Positions 20,244-30,085 of a stretch of DNA of 30,176 bases are shown here, one piece after another. This stretch comes from Brachionus plicatilis (lineage: Eukaryota; Rotifera; Eurotatoria; Ploima; Brachionidae). Made by a program: the position numbers and the translations under genes. The stretch is taken from the NCBI GenBank assembly GCA_010279815.1, contig QEOQ01000552.1:1384397-1414572 (forward strand), written 5' to 3'. The notes beneath the pieces are model-generated. The model had not been told where the DNA came from. It saw nothing but the letters and a program-made list of their open reading frames with translations, and did not search any database. The first letter of the stretch is position 1, and every line of letters starts with the position of its first letter.

Positions 20244-21690
20244 AATCGTTTTTTTTTGTTGAAAAATATTAGATAAGAATTTAAGTTTAAAACTTGTGAT
20301 CGTTGTTTTATTTTGCTTGAATGTATGTTAATTTTTCAGTGATATTTAATTTAAAAATTGTTACATGTTTTATTCAATGAATTTAAAAGCGTTTGACTAG
20401 AAATTTCTGAATTATTTTTAGAGTAATTAAATTTTTTTTTAAATAAAATTTAAATTAAGATAATATGGAATTTTTTCAATTTTAAATTAGAATACATCAA
20501 AAGAGTGTTTTTTTGAGAAGTATTTCTTTTATTATTTTTTGAAATTTTTATAAGAAAATAAAAAGGGATACTTGATTTAGAAATTCTTTCAAAAATTTTT
20601 TTTTTTAATTTGTAAAAAAATTTTGACTTAAAATTTAAAATTTAGATTTTTCTATTGCTAAAAAAATAAAATTCATTTTAAAAATTAATTCAAATTTTAT
20701 TAAAAAAAGTGAGTTTAAATATTTTTCTCTGGTCTTGGACTCTGCAGGAATTGTTGTTTTCGGGCTCATCTGGTTCAGTAGACGCAAAAAGTGATAGTTT
20801 TTTTAAATTTCAATCACTTTACTTTATTTTCTGGTCTATGGATATTAATTTTGTGGAATTTTATGTAAAAGCAATTTTAAAAATGTGCTTACTAATTGTA
20901 ATTTATGGTTACATATATTCGTTTGGTAGTTTCTTTTAGATTACGTTAAAGCATTGATGCTGTTCCTTGTTAAATAAAATGTGTTTATGGTTAAGTGTTC
21001 AAATGGATTGGAGATTTTTTTTAAATAAGATATAGAATTATCAACTAAAGCTAACAAAGTGTTTCCACATTAAACTTACCGTGTAAGCTAATTTTTATAT
21101 ATTTAATATGTTTTCTGGTGGATAAAGAGTAACTGATTTTAAAACCTTGATTATTGATAAAAATAAATTTATAAATTAAAAATAACTAGGTTTAGATTGT
21201 ATTTTTTGAATGTTGAAAAACAACTTTATATGAAAAAAAATATTTGTTCTTTTTTGTTTTTCATTAATTCTTAAATACTAAAATATTTAAAAAAAAGGAT
21301 TATAATGATCTAAAGCATCTATGCGAAGATAAGTTTGAATTTTTACAAATAATTTTATTAAATTTTTTCTAATTTTTATTAAACAATTTCATCTGTTATT
21401 AAATATCTATAATAAATACCTTTTTTTTTAATTTCTAATTATAATCATTAAACTCTTATACTCTAAAATTTTATTTACTTTTTAAAATAAATTTCATTAT
21501 ATACATTTGTTTTTTTTTCTGATCATATCTTTATTTCGCTCATTATTAACATTCTTAACGAGTGTACGTTTTAAAAATAAAATTTTCTTCAAAAATTCTT
21601 TTGACAGCCTGCGCCCGCTCCAAATTTGGCATCTTGAAGTTGAAGATCAATTCAAAATATCATTTAATTTTAAAGAGTTTATCTTTAGAT
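20244..21690. other. AT-rich intergenic region upstream of ADH
   Basis: Presumed ADH promoter side, otherwise long A/T runs. A short minus-strand ATG frame at 21555-21632 (MPNLERAQAVKRIFEENFIF and five more residues) lies in locally GC-richer DNA and looks like a 5' coding scrap, perhaps of a transposase, but it is too short to assign. An open frame at 20709-20939 has no recognisable content. Confidence 0.4.
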
Positions 21691-21692
21691 AA

Positions 21693-22080
21693 AAAAATTA
21701 ATCTTTGAATTTAAATAATTGTAATGTAAAATTCTTTACATGCTATGTAGATTAAAAAAATTAAATAATTAAAAAAAAATTTTCTAAATCCATTGATAAA
21801 ATCTATTTTTTAAAATTAAATTTTTTCAAATTGATTATTTGAAGAGTTTATTTTTAAATTTTTTAATTCAAAAGTATTTGTATCTAGCACTCAAAATTGA
21901 AATTAAATTTAACAATGAATTTCAAATATTAAAGTCAAAATAAGTAATAAAATGAAAAGATCGATCTTTTCTACAAATATTTTAGGAAAAATTTTTTTTT
22001 TATTTTTTGAATCTACATAGCATGTAAAACATTTTACATATAAAATTTTTCAATTAATTCAAAGATTAATTTTAAAATTA
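21693..22080. repeat. foldback (MITE-like) element
   Basis: The left arm (about 21697-21765) contains ATTAATCTTTGAATT and TTTACATGCTATGTAGATT. The right arm (about 22005-22075) contains the reverse complements (AATCTACATAGCATGTAAA and AATTCAAAGATTAAT). The arms are about 70 bp with some indels; interior AT-rich and non-coding. Target duplication not resolved. Confidence 0.7.
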
Positions 22081-22874
22081 TCAAAAAAACCCTTTGAATT
22101 GAAATGATATACTGAATTGATTTTTCAAATTTTTAAAAGAAAAAAAAAGAAACTAAAAACAAACTAATTCGAAAAATTATTCCAGTAGTTTTTTTTTATT
22201 CTATTAAATCACGTGACTCACACAATTATGGAAAAAAAAAAAAAAAAATTAAATTACAATTATAATTTTTTAAAATTATTTAGAAAGATATAACTTTACT
22301 TTAATTTACTTTTTATTTTTCTTACAACACCCTCAATTTTTAATTAGTGATGTCCGAAACGCTTGATTTTTATCTTTGGAAAAATAAGAGAACTTAAATA
22401 TTTTAATAAAAATAACAATATTAAATAGAAAATGTAAATTAATGTTAAATTCATTATTATAAATGCAGAAATGGAAAATCTGATGAATTAGAAATTATTT
22501 TTTGTAAATTTTTGAAAAGAAATTCGAGCAAAATTTTTACTTTGCCAAATTTTGGCATTTTGGCAATTTATAGAGAGAAAACAAAACTCTCCAAAAATTC
22601 ATGTTAAATTTTCAGTTTTTTTATCTCTTTAATTTCACCATTTAATAACACCTTTTGATCTTTAAGTTTTATTTATTTAGATTTATAAAGAATTTGTCCC
22701 TTTTCAATATAAACCCTAAAAAAATAACTTTTATTCAAACAGAGAATAAAAACTAAACATTAACTAAAAAATAGCATCTTTATCCAAAGCAAAAATTGTG
22801 TCCCATAATACCAGCAGCTGTATCTATTTAAATAAAAATATTAACATTTTACATAACTTTCTTGAAAAATTAAA
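22081..22874. other. AT-rich region upstream of the SDR gene
   Basis: Includes a 16-base A run (about 22232-22248). No gene or repeat recognised; presumably holds the SDR promoter. Confidence 0.4.
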
Positions 22875-23849
22875 ATGTCACAAAAAATTTTGGTAACAGG
22901 CGCGAATGGCTACATAGCCATGCATGTGGTAAGCATGCTAATAAATCAGGGACATCATGTGCGGGGCACAGTTCGAAATTTAAGTGATTCAGACAAAGTA
23001 GAGTCTTTAAAGCGACTTGGACCGATTGAGCTGTACCAAGCGGACTTATTGGACGCAGAGTCTTGGAAAAAACCCTGCGATGGCGTAGACATTGTGATGC
23101 ACATTGCTTCACCTCTTCCAGTAGTGGCTCCCAGTGATGAAAATTTGGTAATCCGTCCCGCAGTTGAAGGCACGCTAAATGTTTTTAATGCAGCCCTGAA
23201 TGCTAATGTAAAGCGAGTTGTTTTCACAAGCTCTGGTTTGTGTGTTTCTGGATATGACTATAAATCTAGAACATTCAATGAGGATGACTGGGTTGATATC
23301 TCAGAGGCCAAGACACCTTATCAAAAGTCAAAAATTTTGGCTGAAAGAGCCGTATGGAATTTTGTAGATGAAAGAAAGCAAAAAAATGAAAAATGCTTCG
23401 AAATGGCAGTGATTGTGCCCACTTTTGTGCTTGGACCAGTGTTAAGTGCTGCTTCTGGTTCGTCAGTCACTAAATTTTCACGAATCTTTGATCAAAATAT
23501 GCGTAAAATAGACGAAATGTACGCAGCTACTTGTGACGTGAGAGATGTGGCTTTGGCTCATGTAAAAGCTGCCTTTGAGGAAAAGGCAATTGGACACCGA
23601 AATTTGATTACATCTGGCAGGAATTTGTTTAGCATCAAGAACTGGCTGGATATTTTAAAGCATGAGTTTAGTGGCTACAGTTTCCCAGAGGTTGTTTCGG
23701 ATCAAGAAAAGGCTAGAAAAATTCAAGAGACGGTTTTTGACAACAGTCGAATGAAAAGTATTCTCGGAATCGAACCCATTGATTTTAAGTCCACAATTTT
23801 AGATATGACCAAGAGCTTGATAGAGTACGGAATAATCACCAAGCCATAA
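22875..23849 (+). CDS. extended short-chain dehydrogenase/reductase (dihydroflavonol reductase / cinnamoyl-CoA reductase-like)
   Basis: 324 aa, single exon. NAD(P)H-dependent carbonyl reductase of the extended SDR family that includes plant DFR/CCR and yeast Gre2-type methylglyoxal/isovaleraldehyde reductases; the physiological substrate is not predictable. The dinucleotide-binding TGANGYIA lies at residues 8-15, with Arg34 in GTVRN placed to favour NADP. The strand motif VMHIASP is at 74-80, the catalytic Ser in FTSSG (117-121), and the Tyr-x3-Lys pair is Tyr149/Lys153 in PYQKSK. All catalytic residues are present and the length is typical. The start is the first ATG after an AT-rich leader; AATAAA at 23891 follows the stop by 42 bp. 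Unlike the ADH and M1 genes it has no intron and is locally richer in G+C than its surroundings. Confidence 0.93.
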   Translation: MSQKILVTGANGYIAMHVVSMLINQGHHVRGTVRNLSDSDKVESLKRLGPIELYQADLLDAESWKKPCDGVDIVMHIASPLPVVAPSDENLVIRPAVEGTLNVFNAALNANVKRVVFTSSGLCVSGYDYKSRTFNEDDWVDISEAKTPYQKSKILAERAVWNFVDERKQKNEKCFEMAVIVPTFVLGPVLSAASGSSVTKFSRIFDQNMRKIDEMYAATCDVRDVALAHVKAAFEEKAIGHRNLITSGRNLFSIKNWLDILKHEFSGYSFPEVVSDQEKARKIQETVFDNSRMKSILGIEPIDFKSTILDMTKSLIEYGIITKP

Positions 23850-23890
23850 ATTTATATTTTAGAAAAAAATATTCATTTTTAGCCCATTTA

Positions 23891-23896
23891 AATAAA
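23891..23896 (+). promoter_or_regulatory. polyadenylation signal of SDR gene
   Basis: AATAAA, 42 bp after the stop codon. Confidence 0.6.
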
Positions 23897-23963
23897 TTTA
23901 AAGAACATAATTTTTTGTAAAATATTTTCTGAATTAATCTTAAAAAAATTTTAAATTTTATTC

Positions 23964-24008
23964 TTTATAACTCAAATTTATAACTCAAATTTATAACTCA
24001 AATTTATA
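23964..24008 (+). repeat. 13-bp tandem repeat
   Basis: Three exact units of TTTATAACTCAAA (23964-24002) plus six bases of a fourth. Confidence 0.95.
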
Positions 24009-24173
24009 GTTCTATTTTTTTTTCCTAATTACCGGTTACACTTTTATTAATTAATTTTGGAATTAACTTTTTTAAAAACTTTATCAGAGAAAAATTTCAG
24101 CGCTATCTTAAAATAGTTTCGGTTGGATATAAAAATAAAGCAAATTTGGAGAAATAAATTATGAGTTGGTAAA

Positions 24174-24191
24174 TTTTTGCAGCATACTGTA
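24174..24191 (-). repeat. solitary Tc1/mariner-type end
   Basis: TTTTTGCAGCATACTG followed by TA matches the right end of the element at 2237-3606 (TTTTGCAACATACTG then TA) with one change over the last 15 bases. No partner end was found nearby, so it is probably a remnant of a related element. Confidence 0.55.
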
Positions 24192-24256
24192 TATGGTCAA
24201 AAAAATTTTAATTTTTTTTTGTAATATAGATGCATCAAGAATTTAAAAAGAGTATT

Positions 24257-25075
24257 GTGTCTGGTCAAAAGTTTGACCACCTGATCACAAAATTTACTTT
24301 AAAAAATTCTTCAGTAAAACATATGAATACATGATCTTGATATTGACTACAATTAATGAAATTTACATAGTCAATTTATTTTCCAAAAGCAAAAAAAAAT
24401 TTATTTTTTTTCTGAAATTTTTTTCAATTCAAAAATAAATGGATTTAAATGAATTCCTTCTGATCGACCCTTTAAAACAGCTAAAAATGTTGATGAACAT
24501 TGATAGAGAATGTTTAAATTGTAAATGCAAATGTGCTTTAAGGAAAAGACCTGTCCCAGAAAAGTATAATTGGCGCGTCCTAAATGTAAAAAAATTTTTT
24601 TGGTTAAATTTGGTTCATTTTTGGAGTTGTTTTAATAATCAATTATTTGTACCCTACAAGTAATTGAATATTGGGCAAAAGAGAGAAAATTGATTGATAT
24701 ACAAGAAAGTTTGAATATTTCAAGACCGATCGCCATTAAAATTTGTAGATATTTGAGACAAATGACTCCATCTTGATCTTAATAAAGAGAACTTTAAATA
24801 TGGGGGTCAACAAAAAATTTTGAGATTGATGAGTCTGTTTTTAATAGGCAAATATTTTATTAGATTTTTTATAAATTTTTATTCGGATTTATAATAATAA
24901 TTTAAGTAAATTTAGTGATCACTTTTTTTCCTTTTGGAAAACAAATTTTTTTTTGTTCATAAAATTGACTGTGTAAATTTTAATAGTCAATTTTAAGATC
25001 ATGTGTTCACATTTTTTATTCAAGAATTTTAAAAGTAAATTTTTTTATCAGATGGTCAAACTTTTGACTATACCC
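24257..25075. mobile_element. Merlin/IS1595-like DNA transposon, decayed
   Basis: The inverted ends contain GTCAAAAGTTTGACCA; about 24257-24400 pairs imperfectly with about 24930-25075, also sharing ACATGATCTT, TTTACA(T/C)AGTCAATTT and TTTTCCAAAAG. The flanks read AGAGTATT (24249-24256) and AAAGTATT (25076-25083), an 8-bp duplication with one change, as expected of the Merlin superfamily. The interior carries a broken plus-strand transposase with Merlin/IS1595-like features. Confidence 0.75.
24439..24776 (+). pseudogene. Merlin/IS1595-like transposase N-terminal fragment
   Basis: The frame from 24439 encodes MDLNEFLLIDPLKQLKMLMN and then a zinc-ribbon-like CLNCKCKCALRKR followed by YNWRVLN. 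After a frame shift near 24590 a second frame reads KFGSFLELF, two stops, then VIEYWAKERKLIDIQESLNI and SRPIAIKICRYLRQM before a TGA (24774). The order zinc ribbon, (R)KGSFF-like box, then xxYWAxxxxxxxxxxxLxIS helix-turn-helix is that of IS1595/Merlin transposases (ISXO2-like). The catalytic DDE part is missing, so it is inactive. Confidence 0.7.
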
Positions 25076-25083
25076 AAAGTATT

Positions 25084-25508
25084 AAAGTTGATCAAATCAA
25101 AAAGTTAAACTGGTCTGTCAAGACTTTTGAATATTGTTTCAAAAAAATTTTGTCCATTTTTTTTTGAAGATATTAAAATATTTTTAAGTATAAATTTAAT
25201 GATAAAACATTTAATATTATCTTCAATTTTGGTCTAATTTAAGAGTGTATTATTAAAGAGTTAACTTTTTAACTGCTTTTATGTGTAAACAGAATTATTA
25301 GGTGAAAGCTTTATTTTTTTGTAAAAATTAAATTTTTAGAAGAGAACCATTTTAATGAAAAAAATTCAAATACTAGGATAGTTAAGGATTTAATTATATT
25401 GCTAAGCTTAAGTATCAAAAAATCAAATTTCTATTAAATATTGGTCTGAGTGAAAATTTTTCGATTCAATTAAGAGAAAATGTTTGAGTAAAATAAAAAA
25501 TTAAAAAA
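25084..25508. other. AT-rich spacer
   Basis: No gene recognised. At the right edge, AATAAA on the minus strand (25509-25514) probably serves the tyrosine-rich gene, about 105 bp after its stop. Confidence 0.4.
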
Positions 25509-25616
25509 TTTATTAAAAAAACAAGAACAAAACAAATAAATTTAAAAAGACTAAAACAAAAATACTAAAAACCTAAATCGGAAAAGCTTTTGAGTTGAGA
25601 TCTAAAAAAATCAGGC

Positions 25617-26216
25617 TTAATATGCACCGATTCTTCTAGGACTGCTTGAATGTCTTTGGGACGGATAGTATCCATTATTTTCTTGATAGTATCCTTTGCT
25701 GGGTGATGAATAGTATGAGTTGCTGTTATAGTAGCTGCTTGATGATGGACGTCTTTTGGACTTAGAGCTTGATTTTGAATAATAGGAATCATCATTGTAG
25801 TAGCTGTTTGATGAAGGCTCATAGTATCCATTATCTTCTTCATAGTATCCTTTACTTGGTGATGAATAATAGGAGTCATCATTGTAGTAGCTGCTTGATG
25901 AAGGCTCATAGTATCCATTATCTTCTTCATAGTATCCTTTACTTGGTGATGAATAATAGGAGTCATCACTGTAGTAGCTGCTTGATGATGGCTCATAGTA
26001 TCCATTATCTTCTTCATAGTATCCTTTACTTGGTGATGAATAGTAGGAATCACCACTCGAATAACCTCGGCGGTAATTTCTACCAAGTCTAGATCGTCCT
26101 AATGATCTGGCATCTACGGCTTAACAACTAATTTAGTTTTTTTTTTAGATAAAATTACTAGGCTTACAGATCTGGCAAAATAATACAGCTAAAATCAAAG
26201 CTAAAAGAAATTTCAT
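25617..26216 (-). CDS. secreted tyrosine-rich tandem-repeat protein, two exons
   Basis: Exons 26216-26168 and 26119-25617, joined across a 48-bp GT-AG intron, give 183 aa. Exon 1 encodes nearly all of a signal peptide (MKFLLALILAVLFCQI, continuing SVDA), so the mature chain starts near RSLGRSRLGR. It then has three nearly identical 29-residue (87-bp) repeats of the type DDSYYSSPSKGYYEEDNGYY + EPSSSSYYS/N, a Lys/Arg-Ser linker (SKSSSKSKRRPSSSSYY), a diverged fourth repeat (SPSKGYYQENNGYY) and a basic end (RRIGAY). Tyr occurs mostly as YY pairs with Ser, Gly, Glu and Asp and no Cys after the signal. This composition fits an extracellular structural, cuticle/lorica, egg-envelope or adhesive protein that could be cross-linked through tyrosines; the exact role is inference. 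Longer open frames in other phases (25565-26086 minus, 25769-26092 plus) are shadows of this repeat. Confidence 0.85.
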
Positions 26217-26320
26217 TTTGACGCAATATTTTTCTAAATTTTTTTTTTAAATTGAAAATTTTAAAGAGAGCTAACAATTTAAAACAAACCAAGTCTTTTT
26301 AAAATGAATTTGAACAGTTG

Positions 26321-26327
26321 TTTTATA
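26321..26327 (-). promoter_or_regulatory. possible TATA box of tyrosine-rich gene
   Basis: TATAAAA on the minus strand, about 105 bp before the ATG. In DNA this AT-rich the match has little weight. Confidence 0.3.
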
Positions 26328-27329
26328 GTTGGTAGCAAAAGTTAGTTTGAATTTATGTAAGCGATTTATGATAGAGATTTTTTAGAATAGATTCGAAATG
26401 TGCTCTGTATAAACTAGTGTTCTAGTGATGAAATGAAGCTAAAATTAGAAAAATTAAATCAATTATTCTTTAAACAAAAATTTTTTTAATAGCCATTGTT
26501 AAGTCAAAAAAATATACAAAAAAATTTTAATTACCTTAAGATAGACTTTTTTAAAATAATGTGATAATGCTTAAAATCGCTCACTGTTAGCTAAAATTTA
26601 ATAAGCAAAACATAAATGGTTTTAAAAATGGAAAAAAAATTAAATTAATTTTAGTTCATGATCAAATTTTAACTTTCAACAAAATTGAAAAAATTATTCG
26701 TTTTGATTGCTTTTGATTAAACAAATATATAATTGATTCTCTTAACCGATCATAAAAAAAATATTAATCAATGTTTTATATTTTATAAAACTTAATTTTT
26801 ATTTTGCAGTAATTTTTTTATTTTTTGAATTAAAATTATTTAAAATTGATTTTAGGACTTGGTTTGTATAAAACTTTGTGAATTCGCTTTTTTTATATAT
26901 CACCATTTTATGTTGATTTACAATATGTCTTTTAAGTTTTCAGAAAAATAAAAAAATTTCTAAAAAAAATTTTTCTTTTACTTTTAATCTTTATTTTTTT
27001 TTAAGATAGGTTGCGGTTTTGTTTAAAAACATATTACACTCATTAAGATTACGAAAAAACAACACTGAGTGTAAATCACCAAAATTTTCATAAAAATTCA
27101 AATTTTTTTGATACATTTATTTCTAATTAGATGAATTTTACTGTACACCCGTTTTCGTCTAAAAAAAACACCTTAAAATTTCGAATGAAAAAAATACAAC
27201 ACAAAAACCCAAAAACACCATCATATTTTTACATATACCAAAAGCTGATTTTATTTTTGAAAAGAGCATAAAAATATCTATTAGAAATTTTAGATTTTTT
27301 AAATTAAATTATATGATTTTGGGGTCTTG
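26328..27329. other. AT-rich intergenic region
   Basis: No gene, RNA or clear repeat recognised. Confidence 0.4.
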
Positions 27330-27539
27330 CCTGTTATGTGACCAGCGACTTTATGTCGATTTGGTGACCAGGTATTTTTTCTGACTGGTCACATATTCAC
27401 TGGTCACCTAATATGCGACCAGGCAATATTATTATCAAAATAAAGAATTTTTTTATAAAAAATTTTTTTATTTATGTGACCAATTAATATATTAATTTAA
27501 AATTATAAAAATACAATAAAAAAATTAATTATGCATTTT

Positions 27540-27885
27540 TGCGATGTGTTGCTTTACACCACGCTTATTTTTTAATTAATTTCCCGCACTCTGGTCAAGC
27601 TATTGGGTTTTTATGTTTGCTAAGAACTTTTTTTACAGCAGACTGTGTCGCTTCAGAAGCAATTGGAGCTTCTTATACTTATGATTTTGTTGGATTTAAA
27701 CAAAGCTTGCAAATGGCTACACCAACCTCTTCAAAATCTGATTCACAATTTTCTTCATGATCTGAATCGGAGCCATTTGCCAAAAAATCACTCTCTTTTA
27801 TTGTAATTGCTTCCATATGTGTATAACTTTGAAAAGTACCTTTTGAGTGTTTTACTTTGGCATAAAGGCTCTCATCGATCTCCAC
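27540..27885 (-). pseudogene. degenerate zinc-finger-like protein of the GTGACCA element
   Basis: Minus strand. An open part encodes an acidic stretch (SDSDHEENCESDFEEVGVAI) then CKLCLNPTKS. Past two stops the same frame gives EAPIASEATQSAVKKVLSKH and, after another stop (TGA where a Cys is expected), PECGKLIKK, a stop, then AWCKATHRKNA. The order resembles C2H2-type fingers around an acidic linker. With four stops it is non-functional. Family not identified. Confidence 0.45.
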
Positions 27886-27902
27886 AATTTTGCCTTAACC
27901 AC

Positions 27903-29044
27903 TAGGGTTGTTAAACGCACTAAATTTTGAAACATTGAAATTTTTTTAAAAATTTCATAATTAAAAAATGAAACTTCGAAATGCCTACATACTTTAAATT
28001 TCTTACTTGAAAAAAAAATTTCAATCTTTTTATTTTCTCAGATTGAAATTAAAACTTCAAGGTTAAAATTTTATTTTCTTGAAGTAAAAATTTCAAGCAA
28101 TTTTTTTACATAAAGAGACTTGAAAAATAATTTCAAGTCACAAAATTTCAAGTTTGAAATGTCTAATTTTGAAATTTTGCATTTTATAAATTATAGTATA
28201 TTTACAAAAATATCAATTTAAACTTCTTTTCAGCATTTTGTATTTTTTCAATTTATAACTAGAAAAATTATTAAAAATGCTTACCGATAGAACAAATTCT
28301 ACTAATACCGAAACTCCAACGTCTATTAACCAAAAAAAGCGAAAAGAAATTGAACCAAGATCTTGGGTATGGTTGAATTATGCGTCTAAGACAGATAAAG
28401 CTTTAGCAAAATGCAGGATTTGTTTAAAAGAAATAACTATTTACAATGGTTCTCCAAGTGAGGTTTCAAAGCATTTACTCAAAGTTCATAACATAACCCA
28501 AAATATAATTTTTCAGAAAAGAATACAATTTATAAGCCGTTAGATTTTTATAGACATTTTAAAAAAGAAATTCCTATTTTATCTCAAGTATGTGAATTAA
28601 TTTATTGTGTAACAGCAACCTCAGTACCCTCTGAAAACCTTTTTAGCAATGCAGGTTTAGTTCAAAATGACCAAAGAAATCGGATGGAACCGTCTGCTTT
28701 ACATATGGTCAATTTTATTATGAAAAACAAATTTTAAAATTTTTTCATTTTTTAATCCAATTTAATTATTCTCAAGTTCAAAGTTTCAAAATTATGATTT
28801 CCTTTTTTTATAAATCGATTTTCTAATCTCGAAATTTTTTTGTGTTAAATTAATTTTCCAATTTAATAAACTACACAATAAGAAAATTTGAAATTTCAAG
28901 GTTTAATTTTTTCAAACTTAACAAAAAATTTTGAAGGTTTTTTTACTCAATTAGAAAAAAACGATTTTCAAGGTTTGGAAAAAAAATTCAAGTGAAATAA
29001 TTTTGAAAAAACTTCGAAATAAAAAATTTCGATTAACAACCCTA
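27903..29044 (+). mobile_element. hAT transposon, internally deleted
   Basis: Short terminal inverted repeats TAGGGTTGTTAA (27903-27914, and inverted ending at 29044) are flanked by TTAACCAC (27895-27902) and TTTACCAC (29045-29052), an 8-bp duplication with one change. Inside is a broken gene with an N-terminal BED finger and a C-terminal hAT dimerisation domain, the first and last parts of a hAT transposase. Subterminal DNA is rich in AAATTTCAAG-like phrases in both orientations. It is non-autonomous. Confidence 0.88.
28277..28737 (+). pseudogene. hAT transposase with BED finger joined to hATC domain; catalytic core deleted
   Basis: The frame from 28277 encodes a basic N-terminus (QKKRKEIEPRSW) and a BED zinc finger: W30/W32, Cys46-x2-Cys49, His66-x4-His71 (KCRICL ... 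KHLLKVHN). About 28495 the reading passes to another frame (open 28492-28737) with YKPLDFYRHFKKEIPILSQ and then the hATC signature TATSVPSENLFSNAGLV and QRNRMEPSALHMVNFIMKN before TAA. The ~400-500 residues that normally lie between, with the DDE-type catalytic fold, are absent. Because the join is out of frame, the encoded product would be the BED finger with a short wrong tail, which could still bind DNA (inference). Confidence 0.85.
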
Positions 29045-29185
29045 TTTACCACCTAATTTTAGATTTTTTTTGTCAATGTCAACCGACGGTATATTTACAA
29101 TTAAATTTTATTAAACTTAAAAGAAATTTATGTGACCAATTGCAAAATTTTCGTGACCAAATGTTTATTTAGGTGACCAGGTTAA

Positions 29186-29794
29186 AAGGTTATTACTAAA
29201 ACACGGACCTCCAGTTTTTAAATAAAACACGGACCCACTAGTACAAAATTTTACCAGCTTTCATGCAAGACCAAAATCTAAGCTCTAGCACATTTGGTTC
29301 GTCCTTCATTTTGATTTCAAATCAAAAAATCTTAGTTCAAATCTACGGACCCATACTTATGTCCCCAATTAATACTATGCTATTTATCCCCCACCATTTT
29401 TCTAGTACTAAATTTAATTATTATTCTTTTCTATAATTTTAAAATTAAAAAAAGTAATTATCAATGCAAATAAAATAGAAAAACACTTTTTTTAAATTTT
29501 GTCCTTTTTTTATATTTTTTAATTCAAATCTAAAGTGTTTCAATTAATCCGAAGAGAAAAGTTTTATATAATATTCTAACGAGCCCAAAAAAATAATCTA
29601 AAAATCTCAACAATAAATAATTTTTCTATATTTAAAAATTTTAAAATAACAATAATTTAATAGAAATTATTAAATCATGTTAATGCAAAAGGTATATTTT
29701 TGAACAAAAATGGGTTCGTTAATATGGACCGATAATTATTCCAATCAGATAATTTTCAAAAAATCAGAATTCGGTGTCAATCGATTTTTTCATT
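29186..29794. other. AT-rich region with short repeated phrases
   Basis: AAAACACGGACC occurs twice close together (about 29197-29210 and 29223-29236), with a related TACGGACCC near 29343. No gene recognised. Confidence 0.4.
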
Positions 29795-30085
29795 TAACTT
29801 TTACTCTATTTAAAGACAAAATTTAAAATAAAAGTTAATTTTTAATTTTTTAATTTGACTCCACAATTTTACAAGTTTATTCCGGAAGAAATTCGAAATT
29901 ATTCTAAGAATAAAAGCAAGTTTTTGCGCTTACTCTTAGTTTAAAGTCAGGTTTCAAGGTTTATTCTAAAAAAAATAAAATGTAATTTTATAGCATGGCT
30001 TCGAAAGTATTATTTGGGTTTATATAGAATTAACCCAAATTTTGACATTGTTCCAAGAGGAGTGGTACCGAGTTTTCGGTAATTG
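29795..30085 (-). repeat. inverted copy of the dispersed repeat at 17.3 kb
   Basis: The reverse complement matches 17310-17575 over roughly 250 bp with scattered changes and one or more indels. The coding-like part reads NYRKLGTTPLGTMSKFGLIL against FYRKLLTAPHGSMSKFGFIL in the other copy. Sequence on to 30176 may belong to the same element, but the window ends. Confidence 0.75.

Larger units (their letters stand above)
27330..29185. mobile_element. region bounded by GTGACCA motif clusters (probable DNA transposon with nested hAT)
   Basis: At 27340-27425 the motif GTGACCAG or its complement CTGGTCAC occurs several times, with another at about 27476; at 29130-29180 three more occur. CTGGTCACCTAA at 27400-27411 is the reverse complement of 29169-29180, consistent with inverted ends. 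Between them lie a degenerate minus-strand zinc-finger frame (27540-27885) and the complete hAT derivative 27903-29044. The outer limits and target duplication could not be fixed, so the idea of one host element is moderate. Confidence 0.5.

Noticed and set aside
20709..20939. 76-codon open frame (GSSGSVDAKSDSFF)
   Set aside because: No recognised motif, no similarity to neighbouring repeats, AT-biased tail; probably chance.
21507..21692. 61-codon plus-strand frame
   Set aside because: The opposite strand has a slightly more protein-like but very short frame (21555-21632). Neither is sufficient to call a gene.
23964..24008. Possible CRISPR-like array
   Set aside because: Head-to-tail 13-bp units with no spacers in an animal genome; a simple minisatellite.
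25565..26092. Long open frames of HHQ/TMKK and HYLLHSILYLV repeats on both strands
   Set aside because: They are other-frame readings of the 87-bp DNA repeat. The frame with signal peptide, intron and tyrosine-rich repeats explains the region better.
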